Source of the DNA: CAYSBE01 sp046309355
GTDB taxonomy: Bacteria; Bacteroidota; Bacteroidia; UKL13-3
Assembly: GCA_046309355.1 (NCBI GenBank)
Contig: JBKCPL010000069.1
Span: 1 to 64,000, forward strand
Length of the DNA stretch: 64,000 bases
Direction: 5' to 3'
The position numbers were made by a program, and so were the translations under genes. This document shows, piece by piece, positions 46,001 through 53,562 of this stretch. Each line of letters begins with the position of its first letter. The first letter of the stretch is position 1. The notes beneath the pieces are model-generated. The model ran no database searches, was not told the origin of the DNA, and saw only the letters and a program-made list of their open reading frames with translations.

Positions 46001-48754
46001 AATAAATACATGATTTGCATTCGATTTGATAAAAACGACCTGCGCATTTGCATTGAGTTGTACTACACTGCTACGTAATGTTAATGCCGGCAAATTAAAA
46101 ATGGCGAGTCCGTTACGCGTTTGACCAGCTATCGTATTAAACGAACCGCCTACCCATAAATTGGAATCGGTAACAAGCAACGCATTTACCCATATTGGTA
46201 CAGTTGCGGGGTTCCATGAATTTACGTTACCTGTGGTTAAATTTACGGAGGCAAGTCCTGCTCGTGCGAGTGCATTGATGGAGTCAAAGCCACCTCCAAT
46301 GTATAAGGTTTGACCAAAGCGTGCAAAGGAATTGATTACTCCATGTGTACTCAAGGACAGGTTCTGCATGATCACTTTTCCGGTGCTGCGTTGATAAGCT
46401 AAAAATCCGCGTGCCGGTATTTCACTTCCCACAAATGCAAAGCTCCCTGCGGCTATTATTCTGTTGCCGGCCGCTTCAAATGAAAATACATCACCTGTAG
46501 GCACATCCATACTGCGCGATACAAGCAAAGAAGGAGCAATAGCAGGATTGGATGCTACAGCAAAAGTTCTAATCTGCTTCAGGGATTCGTTGTTTTGTAA
46601 GTACGTACCAAAAGTGTACAACCTGTTTCGATAAAAGTGTATCGACTGACAGGAAGTATAATCCGTGCTCCATGTACTATTGCTGCCAAAAGTATTTGCA
46701 GAGGTAGAGATTAGTCCGATTGCATTTCCGGATAATGTAAATGAGCCCGCCAAATGCAGCTGACCATTTACCAAACACATTTGATTCACCGTGCCCGTAT
46801 GCGGACGTATGTAAGTTTGAAGGGAAGAACTGGCAATATCCACCCCGACAAGTCCGCTTGGATGTGAGGAGAACTGTCCGCCAAAAATGATGGAATTGTT
46901 CCATTTAACGAGTGTATTCACAATACCAGAAACTCCGGTGAGCATGGGCGATAATACATCGTAATTGCTCAGGCGAACAGCTGCAAAATTGTTGCGGGTA
47001 GAATCTGCACCACGGTTTCTGCCATAAATAGTAAATGCACCACCCATATACAATGTATCATTTGAAATGAGCAAGGTCCTGACCTGACCAAATACCTGAT
47101 GGTTAAAAGTAAACATCGAATCGCTGGTGGTGTGGTATACCAGCAATCCGGTTACGGTTTGGTTGTTATTAAACCGAACAAATTCTTCTGTACTAGTTGC
47201 ACTGATTAATATGCGATTACCTGAACCGCCCAATACAGTTTCATTTAATAGTGTATTCGTTACAAAAGAGCCCGTAAGTGTATTGTTTGAAACGTTAATA
47301 GATGCCAGGCCGCTGCGTGGATTGGTATTCATGGCAGTGAAGTTTCCACTCGCGTATAACAAACCCTGATGCAAAGCAAGCCTATAAACAACCTGGTCGC
47401 GTGGTACAGTAAACTGAGTGATGATAGATCCTGTTCCCGTGTTTATGGCTACCACTCCACAGGCATTGGTAACCAACCCATTAATGGGAATGGTCAATCC
47501 ACCTACATAAAGTGTAGTGCCGTTTAATAACATATCATATGTAACAAAGGATATCCCCGACAAAGCACTAGGTGAAATAGTAAGTGCGCTCAACACTCCG
47601 GTTGCCAGATTTATACTAGCAATAGCTGATCGGCTAATGCCATTTACCGTGCTCGCACCGCCAATGAACAACTGATTGCCACTTACAATGATTTTAACTG
47701 CCGCTGGATCCACATCGATAATGCGCGAGGTTGCTCTCCAGGTTAAGGTATCTATTACAGCCACACGCAAACGTGCCGAATCGCCAATATGCGTAAAGTC
47801 ACCCGCCAACACCAGCGTATTTTGCCAGCGATCAATCGAATTGATGCTACACAAAAGGCCAGCTCGGTTGGCAACTATGTTCAATGCGGTAGTGGTTTTT
47901 CCGCTTGCGGTATCTACCTCAGCAATCGAATTGCGAAACTGTCCATTTACAAATTCAAATCTTCCTGCCAGTATAATTCTGTTTCCGCGCAGCATCATGG
48001 TGGTTACTACAACACCTGTAATAGTTGGTTCCCATGGAAGCACATTGCCCAGGCTATCAATTTTTGCTACCATCCTGCGGGGCTGATTGCCCACGCGGGT
48101 AAAACTACCACATATATAACGTGCACCCATGGCATCTGTCACCATGTAATCTATAGTGCCGTTTACTTCGGGTAAATTGCTGTTATCGTTTGTACCCGTA
48201 AGTGTGGAAATGCCTCTCAGGTAAGTATTAGATGTGGAGTTTGTAGGGTAAACATTAAAGAGGTTGGAACCGGCTGCAAACAGACTATCACCGTGCAAAG
48301 CCAAATCGTTAAAGTTAGGAACTTCCTTGCGCCATCCACGTAATCGTGCAGTTACATTTCCGGTAGCATCAATATGTGCCACACCCGAGCGGATAGAATC
48401 ACCAACGGTGGTAAATGTTCCGGCTATATAAAAACCTGTACCGTTTTCATCGCGAATAATTTTGCGGATATCGCCATTGGTGCGGAGTTTTGCAGCAATA
48501 TGTTGCCCGTTTAGTGTGTCGAAATAGGCAATTCTTTCAGATGATTGTTCGTAGGAATATACCTTACTAAAACTTCCACCTACGAATACGGTATCACCAT
48601 AATTGGCGATGGTTCTTACTTCTCCGTTGGTATAGGGAGTGGTTTGGGCAAATGCTTGAATGTTTGCAATAAACAGGAGGGTGTAAATAAATGAGCGCAC
48701 AGTGTAATGGATAGTATTTAAATTAAAGCGCGCAATATCTGATATTCTATTCAT
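43076..48754 (-). CDS. Giant T9SS-secreted protein with DUF5122-type beta-propeller repeats
   Basis: About 1892 residues from ATG 48754. Signal peptide ends in ANIQAFAQ. The first two thirds carry many repeats of the delta-60/DUF5122 kind (VFVGGSFSKV, FYIAGTFTTVGDSIRSGVAHID, LYMGGAFTIYG, LWVGGSFNTIAGQTRNGLAIF), which build beta-propellers. Then come Ig-like segments (SKAIQTSGTTQLCTGKTVSI), a fibronectin-like stretch and the ending NVYPNPASTYVIFEG to RKLIISNR, a type A T9SS sorting domain. An in-frame start at 48820 would read through the leader hairpin and lacks a proper signal peptide. Surface or released protein; function unknown. Confidence 0.85.
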   Translation of the reverse strand: MNRISDIARFNLNTIHYTVRSFIYTLLFIANIQAFAQTTPYTNGEVRTIANYGDTVFVGGSFSKVYSYEQSSERIAYFDTLNGQHIAAKLRTNGDIRKIIRDENGTGFYIAGTFTTVGDSIRSGVAHIDATGNVTARLRGWRKEVPNFNDLALHGDSLFAAGSNLFNVYPTNSTSNTYLRGISTLTGTNDNSNLPEVNGTIDYMVTDAMGARYICGSFTRVGNQPRRMVAKIDSLGNVLPWEPTITGVVVTTMMLRGNRIILAGRFEFVNGQFRNSIAEVDTASGKTTTALNIVANRAGLLCSINSIDRWQNTLVLAGDFTHIGDSARLRVAVIDTLTWRATSRIIDVDPAAVKIIVSGNQLFIGGASTVNGISRSAIASINLATGVLSALTISPSALSGISFVTYDMLLNGTTLYVGGLTIPINGLVTNACGVVAINTGTGSIITQFTVPRDQVVYRLALHQGLLYASGNFTAMNTNPRSGLASINVSNNTLTGSFVTNTLLNETVLGGSGNRILISATSTEEFVRFNNNQTVTGLLVYHTTSDSMFTFNHQVFGQVRTLLISNDTLYMGGAFTIYGRNRGADSTRNNFAAVRLSNYDVLSPMLTGVSGIVNTLVKWNNSIIFGGQFSSHPSGLVGVDIASSSLQTYIRPHTGTVNQMCLVNGQLHLAGSFTLSGNAIGLISTSANTFGSNSTWSTDYTSCQSIHFYRNRLYTFGTYLQNNESLKQIRTFAVASNPAIAPSLLVSRSMDVPTGDVFSFEAAGNRIIAAGSFAFVGSEIPARGFLAYQRSTGKVIMQNLSLSTHGVINSFARFGQTLYIGGGFDSINALARAGLASVNLTTGNVNSWNPATVPIWVNALLVTDSNLWVGGSFNTIAGQTRNGLAIFNLPALTLRSSVVQLNANAQVVFIKSNANHVFICGGIDSVGGTYIHRLASFNRATLAVNTNWKPYLSNSIGSGISQMEVINNHVYVLRPNYQLLKINSITGLPDSIWSSPTFNLEYRSILPYRSGLLLMGSTSYLIDTFQGNQSPLILSSGVLNSFSPFGIRVNTGIIYGDNLICGGWFINGIMRTHLSEYSLANNELLRLQTSRLNICKGRSFTIQVAGADILPSREFAIRLNSTLLGLISIPSNPSLTIALPTNFTTGTSYQLTLQSQNNRLEASRNIVVGDAASKAIQTSGTTQLCTGKTVSIFFADSTNRTTDTYRWYRNDTLITGATQYLFPNVSTTGIYKAIVETPANCIDTTSNITVTNTGLCQAPTVSAQSLKFKNITPTSVVLFWKNGNGARRIVIAKADSAVNASPTYGVSYNASFEFGTGDSLGFKNYVVYNGTGNETLLIGIIPGKTYHFAVIEYNETGQASSYQSGPYLTGRLTMPVAQYYNKTTGNLNALATWGTNTNGSGIAPTNFTTPAIYWIRNNNTPTITANWELDSISSVVRIETGGFPGTPIQFNIPTGMRVQCGNVSINGNHILSVSGELKTQFVEGLDTSLCVWNGTATQTIPESKFGRLTLSGGQKLASGKIWVADTLRLGAIVRMQSDTFTLGTQFFPVGPLVYTNGFIDGPMNRWIRNISATGSNGLLPTGREAKYMPLQFNFTSTPSGTGNVLITAHAVAAVPGNGGLPRSESGVNITTAGRNGYWRTANTLNRSGISFTFIAGANNYNGINNHLTTRLIFRNPGGNWQTFGTTGVVAGNANAFTITKTNTTLFGEFAIGADSNANPLPVELISFTATKQPDYSVLLKWQTANEINNAYFEIERSTDAHSFHAVAKVNGAGTQSVKQSYQFTDDASADLFTTHQTLYYRLKQVDADGTYSNSHIVSVSSDDHTAPWNVYPNPASTYVIFEGLNEEAVIHDLLGHDLMIIQRNGVADIRALPDGIYLIRSGAFTRKLIISNR

Positions 48755-48756
48755 AA

Positions 48757-48840
48757 CAAAAATCCCCCACCGTGTTAACGATGAGGGATTTTGTATGTTA
48801 TAGTTAAATGTCCTCCCCACGTGCGGAGGGAAATACGTGG
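48757..48840 (-). promoter_or_regulatory. Structured leader of the propeller protein: terminator-like hairpin and two competing stems
   Basis: On the minus strand a long hairpin (arms CAAAATCCCTCATCG and CGGTGGGGGATTTTTG, 48757-48793) ends in a T-rich arm only 2 nt before the ATG. Upstream lie two stems that exclude each other: CCTCC/GGAGG (48812-48829) and CCACGT/ACGTGG (48817-48840). It may simply be the nrdJ terminator, or an attenuator for the next gene. Confidence 0.45.
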
Positions 48841-48898
48841 CTTAGTTATTTGATAAGAGTACGATAACAAGGTTAGTACTTACTATCAAATACGTTTG

Positions 48899-48932
48899 CT
48901 TTGGCGGCTGAGCGTAGCCGAAGCCGCCAAAG
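48899..48932 (-). terminator. Perfect 11-bp hairpin just after the nrdJ stop
   Basis: Arms CTTTGGCGGCT (48899-48909) and AGCCGCCAAAG (48922-48932) start 1 nt after the nrdJ stop on the minus strand. No T run follows, so it may stabilise the mRNA 3' end rather than terminate alone. Confidence 0.55.
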
Positions 48933-48933
48933 A

Positions 48934-51900
48934 TTATGAACAACCCGTCTGCGTTCCGCAGTTCATGCACTTGTAGCATGCACCGCTGCGTATGGTTAAG
49001 CTACCGCAGCTGGGGCAGGCGGGGCTGTCGCCCATACTCTTAATGTACGCCTGAGTTTGGTCAACCGGTGTAGCATCAGCTACCGGAGTTACCGATGCCG
49101 CTGCTTGTGGCGATGCTGCAGGTTTCATAAAACCAATTGGAGCGGGTGCCACACTTTCATTCAATATGGGATTAACCGATGCAACAGAACGAGTAGCAAC
49201 TGTTTGGTGTGGTTTATTTACGGCCAGTTGCATTTTTTGATGCTCAGTTGGAGGCACCTGTAAAAAGTCTTCACGTCCTAAGTACTCAAATCCCAGCATA
49301 CGGAACATGTAGTCAATAATGGATGTAGCACTTTTTATATTGTCGTGCCCTGCAACCATACCAGCCGGTTCAAAACGGGTAAAGGTAAATTTATCTACAT
49401 ACTCTTCGAGTGGCACACCATATTGTAGCCCGAGTGAAACTGCAATAGAGAAACAGTTCATCAATGAGCGAAGCGTAGCACCTTCTTTGTGCAAGTCAAC
49501 AAATATTTCTCCCAATGTTCCGTCTTCGTATTCACCGGTACGCACGAAAATGGTTTGTCCGCCCACGGTGGCTTTTTGGGTAAATCCGCCACGCTTGCCC
49601 GGAAGTGCTTTGCGTGCTACCACACCGGCCAGTTTGTGTTTAAATGCTGTGTCGTGTGTTTTGTTCAGTATAGCGGTGGCTGCTTCCAGTACTTGCTCGG
49701 GCGAGAGTTCGCCTACCGGTTTGTTCGCATCTGCTCCCAGTACTTCTTCTACGGCTTCGTGCACATCGTCCTCATCTTTTACATCCGACTTGTTGCTGAG
49801 TGGCTGCGACAGTTTACAGCCGTCACGATAGAGCGCATTGGCTTTCAAGCCCAGTGTCCAGCTAAGGTAGTAGCAGTCTTTTATATCATCTACGCTGGCC
49901 TCATTCGGCAGGTTAATGGTTTTTGAAATAGCTCCTGAAAGGAAAGGTTGTGCAGCGGCCATCATACGTATGTGACCTGATGCAGCAATGTAACGCTCAC
50001 CTTTGTTGCCACACTTGTTGGCGCAATCAAACACAGGCAGATGTTCTTCTTTCAGGTAAGGAGCACCTTCTACCGTCATGGTTCCGCACACATAATCGTT
50101 GGCTTCTTCTATTTCTTTTTTGGTAAATCCAAGTTTGCGCAGCAGATTAAAGTTGTAGTCGCCATACTCTTCAGCGGTGAAGCCCAGGCGCTGCAGGCAA
50201 GCTTCGCCCAGTGTCCACGAGTTGAAGGCAAAGCTGATTTCAAAACTTCCGCTTACGGCCGCTTCTACTTTGGCAATTTCCTCATCTGTAAATCCTCGGA
50301 ATTTCAGTGTTTCAGGATTGATGTGCGGAGCACCGTTCAATGTGGCGTGTCCGGTTGCATGTTTAATGATGGCATCAATTTGCTCAGGGCTGTAGCCTAA
50401 GTTTTTAAGTGCCGCAGGCACCGATTGATTAATGATTTTGAAATACCCGCCACCCGATAATTTTTTGAATTTAACCAATGCAAAGTCAGGCTCAATGCCT
50501 GTGGTGTCGCAATCCATAACCAAACCGATAGTTCCGGTTGGAGCAATTACAGTGGTTTGCGCATTGCGGTAGCCGAATTTTTCACCCAGTTGAACAGCCT
50601 CATCCCAAGCTGTGCACGCAGCACTTAGCAGGTAATCGGGGCAGTATTTAGGATCAATTCCTACAGGCTTAATGGAAAGTCCTTCGTAGGTGTCGGCACT
50701 GGTATTGTATGCTGCGTAGCGGTGATTGCGCATCACTCGCATCATGTGCTCTCTGTTATCGTTGTATTTAGGAAACGCTCCCAAGTGCTCAGCCATTTCG
50801 GCCGAGGTGCGGTAAGCAGTTCCGGTGAGTATAGCAGTAATGGCTCCGCAAATGGCAAATGCTTTTGGCGAATCGTAAGGAATGCCTGATACCATGAGCG
50901 CTGTACCCAAGTTGGCATATCCTAAACCTAATGTGCGGTATTCGTAAGATAGCTGAGCAACTTCTTTAGAAGGGAATTGTGCCATCAATACCGAAATTTC
51001 CAATACGATAGTCCACAGGCGCGATGCGTGCTCAATGGCTTTTACATCAAACGTGCAGGCTTCTTCGTTGAAAAACTTCATCAAATTCAGCGAAGCCAGG
51101 TTACAAGCTGTATTGTCTAAGAACATGTATTCCGAGCATGGGTTGGATGCATTGATGCGGCCACCTTCGGGGCACGTATGCCACTCGTTGATGGTGGTAT
51201 CGTATTGCACACCCGGATCAGCACATGCCCAAGCGGCATCACCAATCATATCCCATATTTCTTTTGACGGAATAGATTTCATCACATTGCCTTTGGCGCG
51301 TCCTTTCAGTTCCCAGTCGCGTCCTTCTTCTAGGGCTTTAAAAAAGTCGTTCGGTATGCGCACCGAGTTATTGGAGTTTTGGCCCGAAACGGTTGCGTAT
51401 GCTTCACCTTCGTAGTCGCTGGCATAGCCGGCAGCAATTAAGGCAGCCACTTTTTTCTCTTCGTTTTTCTTCCAGTTTATAAATTCAATGGCTTCGGGGT
51501 GATCCAGGTCAAGGCATACCATTTTAGCCGCACGCCTGGTTGTTCCGCCTGATTTAATGGCACCGGCAGCACGGTCGCCTATTTTCAGGAAACTCATCAA
51601 ACCGGAAGATGTTCCTCCGCCCGAGAGTTTTTCTCCGGCACCGCGTATGCGTGAGAAGTTGGTTCCCACACCTGAACCGTATTTAAAGATACGTGCTTCG
51701 CGAACCCAAAGGTCCATAATACCGCCTTCGTTTACCAAATCGTCATCTACTGATAGTATAAAGCAGGCATGTGGCTGCGGGCGCTCGTAAGCAGAAGTTG
51801 ATTTTTCGAGTTTGCCTGTAATCGGATCTACATAATAATGTCCCTGGGGTTTTCCTTTAATACCATAAGCCGTTGCAAGTCCGGTGTTAAACCATTGTGG

Positions 51901-52311
51901 CGAGTTTGGAGCAGCATACTGGCCAATGATCATAAACACCATTTCTTCATAAAAGCGCTGAGCATCTTCGCTTGTATTGAAGTAACCATATTGCTCGCCC
52001 CACTGTCTCCAGCAGTCGGCCATACGGTGTGCAACTTGTTTAATAGATGTTTCACTTCCATCCGAACCATCGGGCTGGGGTACTCCGGCTTTGCGGAAAT
52101 ATTTTTGTGCCAGAACATCCGTGGCTACCTGACTCCATTGTTTTGGAACTTCCACGTTGTTCATTTCAAATACTTTTGTTCCGTTCGGGTTCTTGATTAC
52201 TGATGTTCGGTAATCGTACACAAACTGATCGTACGGACTTACTCCTTCTTTGGTGAAGAAGCGCTCAATTTCCAGGCCCCTGGGTTCTGCTTTTTTGTTT
52301 TTGCTGCTCAT
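48934..52311 (-). CDS. nrdJ: Adenosylcobalamin-dependent ribonucleotide reductase NrdJ (class II)
   Basis: 1125 residues. Class II reductase core with the substrate-site cysteines and conserved NASNPCSEYMFLDNTACNLASLNL, GRINASNPCSEY context, PTGTIGLVMDCDTTGIEPD, and a C-terminal zinc-finger tail CPSCGSLTIRSGACYKCMNCG. It reduces ribonucleotides to deoxyribonucleotides without oxygen dependence and needs vitamin B12. Start ATG 52311. The window also holds B12-dependent MetH, so the organism must make or take up cobalamin. No cobalamin riboswitch is apparent upstream. Confidence 0.96.
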   Translation of the reverse strand: MSSKNKKAEPRGLEIERFFTKEGVSPYDQFVYDYRTSVIKNPNGTKVFEMNNVEVPKQWSQVATDVLAQKYFRKAGVPQPDGSDGSETSIKQVAHRMADCWRQWGEQYGYFNTSEDAQRFYEEMVFMIIGQYAAPNSPQWFNTGLATAYGIKGKPQGHYYVDPITGKLEKSTSAYERPQPHACFILSVDDDLVNEGGIMDLWVREARIFKYGSGVGTNFSRIRGAGEKLSGGGTSSGLMSFLKIGDRAAGAIKSGGTTRRAAKMVCLDLDHPEAIEFINWKKNEEKKVAALIAAGYASDYEGEAYATVSGQNSNNSVRIPNDFFKALEEGRDWELKGRAKGNVMKSIPSKEIWDMIGDAAWACADPGVQYDTTINEWHTCPEGGRINASNPCSEYMFLDNTACNLASLNLMKFFNEEACTFDVKAIEHASRLWTIVLEISVLMAQFPSKEVAQLSYEYRTLGLGYANLGTALMVSGIPYDSPKAFAICGAITAILTGTAYRTSAEMAEHLGAFPKYNDNREHMMRVMRNHRYAAYNTSADTYEGLSIKPVGIDPKYCPDYLLSAACTAWDEAVQLGEKFGYRNAQTTVIAPTGTIGLVMDCDTTGIEPDFALVKFKKLSGGGYFKIINQSVPAALKNLGYSPEQIDAIIKHATGHATLNGAPHINPETLKFRGFTDEEIAKVEAAVSGSFEISFAFNSWTLGEACLQRLGFTAEEYGDYNFNLLRKLGFTKKEIEEANDYVCGTMTVEGAPYLKEEHLPVFDCANKCGNKGERYIAASGHIRMMAAAQPFLSGAISKTINLPNEASVDDIKDCYYLSWTLGLKANALYRDGCKLSQPLSNKSDVKDEDDVHEAVEEVLGADANKPVGELSPEQVLEAATAILNKTHDTAFKHKLAGVVARKALPGKRGGFTQKATVGGQTIFVRTGEYEDGTLGEIFVDLHKEGATLRSLMNCFSIAVSLGLQYGVPLEEYVDKFTFTRFEPAGMVAGHDNIKSATSIIDYMFRMLGFEYLGREDFLQVPPTEHQKMQLAVNKPHQTVATRSVASVNPILNESVAPAPIGFMKPAASPQAAASVTPVADATPVDQTQAYIKSMGDSPACPSCGSLTIRSGACYKCMNCGTQTGCS

Positions 52312-52540
52312 ACTTGCGAAGCGATTTTAATGGTTATGGTAATGTAAAATTTATGTTTACTTTTTTTTAGGGAGTTTTCATCCAAAAGTCTACTTGCAAA
52401 CCACATGATTCAATTTTCATTTTCCACAGCCGGTATTCGTCCACATAACTTACTCCCGATTTTGGTGGCACTTAACCTGTGTATAACATAAATTATTCAC
52501 AAAAAGTCGTTTATTTGCCTAGGGTTTACTTTGTTTAAGA

Positions 52541-52591
52541 ATGGTTTCTAAATCAGTACATTGTCCTTTTTATCATACAAACGCGTTTTGA
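52541..52591 (+). other. Possible 16-codon upstream ORF coupled to GGGP synthase
   Basis: ATG 52541 opens a 16-residue frame (MVSKSVHCPFYHTNAF) whose TGA (52589-52591) overlaps a TTG at 52588 as TTGA. A TTTACTTTG promoter-like box ends 7 nt upstream. That overlap would couple translation to the downstream gene. There is no independent evidence that the peptide is made. The rest of 52312-52540 is the divergent intergenic region with no other recognisable feature. Confidence 0.3.
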
Positions 52592-53346
52592 AGAATACTG
52601 TATATACAAGCATAACCGAAAAAAAAGCACGTGGCGAAAAGCTGCTGGCTGTATTGATTGATCCCGATAGCATGAGTGATACGGCTTTGCTGGCTCACAC
52701 ATGCACCATCAGCAATAAGGCCGGTGTAGATTTGATACTGGTTGGCGGTAGTCTGATTACCAATGGATTTTTTGAAGAGTGTGTAGCCATTATAAAAGAA
52801 CATACATCTATTCCGGTATTGCTTTTTCCGGGCAGTGTCATGCAGGTAAGCAGTAAGGCCGATGGAATTCTATTGCTATCACTCATCTCGGGTCGCAACG
52901 CGGATTTGCTCATTGGCAAACATGTTATTGCTGCCCCTCACATAAAAAAGAGCGGTATAGAAGTGATACCTACCGGATACATGCTCATTGACGGTGGCCG
53001 GTCTACTTCTGTATCGTATATGAGCAATACGCTGCCCATACCCGCTGATAAGCCTGCTATAGCTGCTACCACTGCACTGGCTGGCGAATTGCTAGGGCTG
53101 CAATGCATTTATATGGATGCCGGTAGCGGTGCAGATAATCCCATTCCGCCTACCATCATAGAGGCGGTGAGTAAACAGGTGAATGTGCCCGTTTTTGTAG
53201 GTGGTGGTATGAAACATCCCGATCACATCAGACAGGCCTGCTTAGCCGGTGCCGATGTGGTGGTGGTGGGCAATGCATTTGAAAAAAACCCGGAATTGAT
53301 TGCTGAATTGAAACGAGCTACCTCTAGTTCGCAGTCGGGTGTATAA
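52588..53346 (+). CDS. Geranylgeranylglyceryl/heptaprenylglyceryl phosphate synthase (PcrB family)
   Basis: About 252 residues. A TIM-barrel with LLAVLIDPDS, VDLILVGGSLITNGFFE, PVLLFPGS, LIDGGRSTSVSYMSNTLPIPADK, LQCIYMDAGSGADNPIP and PVFVGGGMKHPDHI, all PcrB/GGGPS phosphate- and prenyl-binding signatures. It joins a prenyl diphosphate to glycerol-1-phosphate, making ether lipid precursors. Bacteroidota homologues are known to be active. The start is uncertain: TTG 52588 (coupled to the upstream frame) or TTG 52561; no ATG fits. Confidence 0.88.
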   Translation: MKNTVYTSITEKKARGEKLLAVLIDPDSMSDTALLAHTCTISNKAGVDLILVGGSLITNGFFEECVAIIKEHTSIPVLLFPGSVMQVSSKADGILLLSLISGRNADLLIGKHVIAAPHIKKSGIEVIPTGYMLIDGGRSTSVSYMSNTLPIPADKPAIAATTALAGELLGLQCIYMDAGSGADNPIPPTIIEAVSKQVNVPVFVGGGMKHPDHIRQACLAGADVVVVGNAFEKNPELIAELKRATSSSQSGV

Positions 53347-53562
53347 GTACCTCCCATCGCGGCTTTTCCATTCTGCATGTAGTTTTGTTTTTCTTTAGTG
53401 AACCCTATGTGCTGTTGCTTTTATGCTTAACCAGAATGTGGCCATCGGTATATTTTTACGTATAAATAACTTACAGTTTCTTTTATCGTATGCCTCACCA
53501 TCTGATTTTTTCCGAAGGGTGTTGCCCAAAAACCTTTATTTTGCGCTGCTTTTTATACAAAC

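Noticed and set aside
53347..53562. SAM or cobalamin riboswitch upstream of metH
   Set aside because: I looked for the characteristic conserved boxes and found none; also none upstream of nrdJ.
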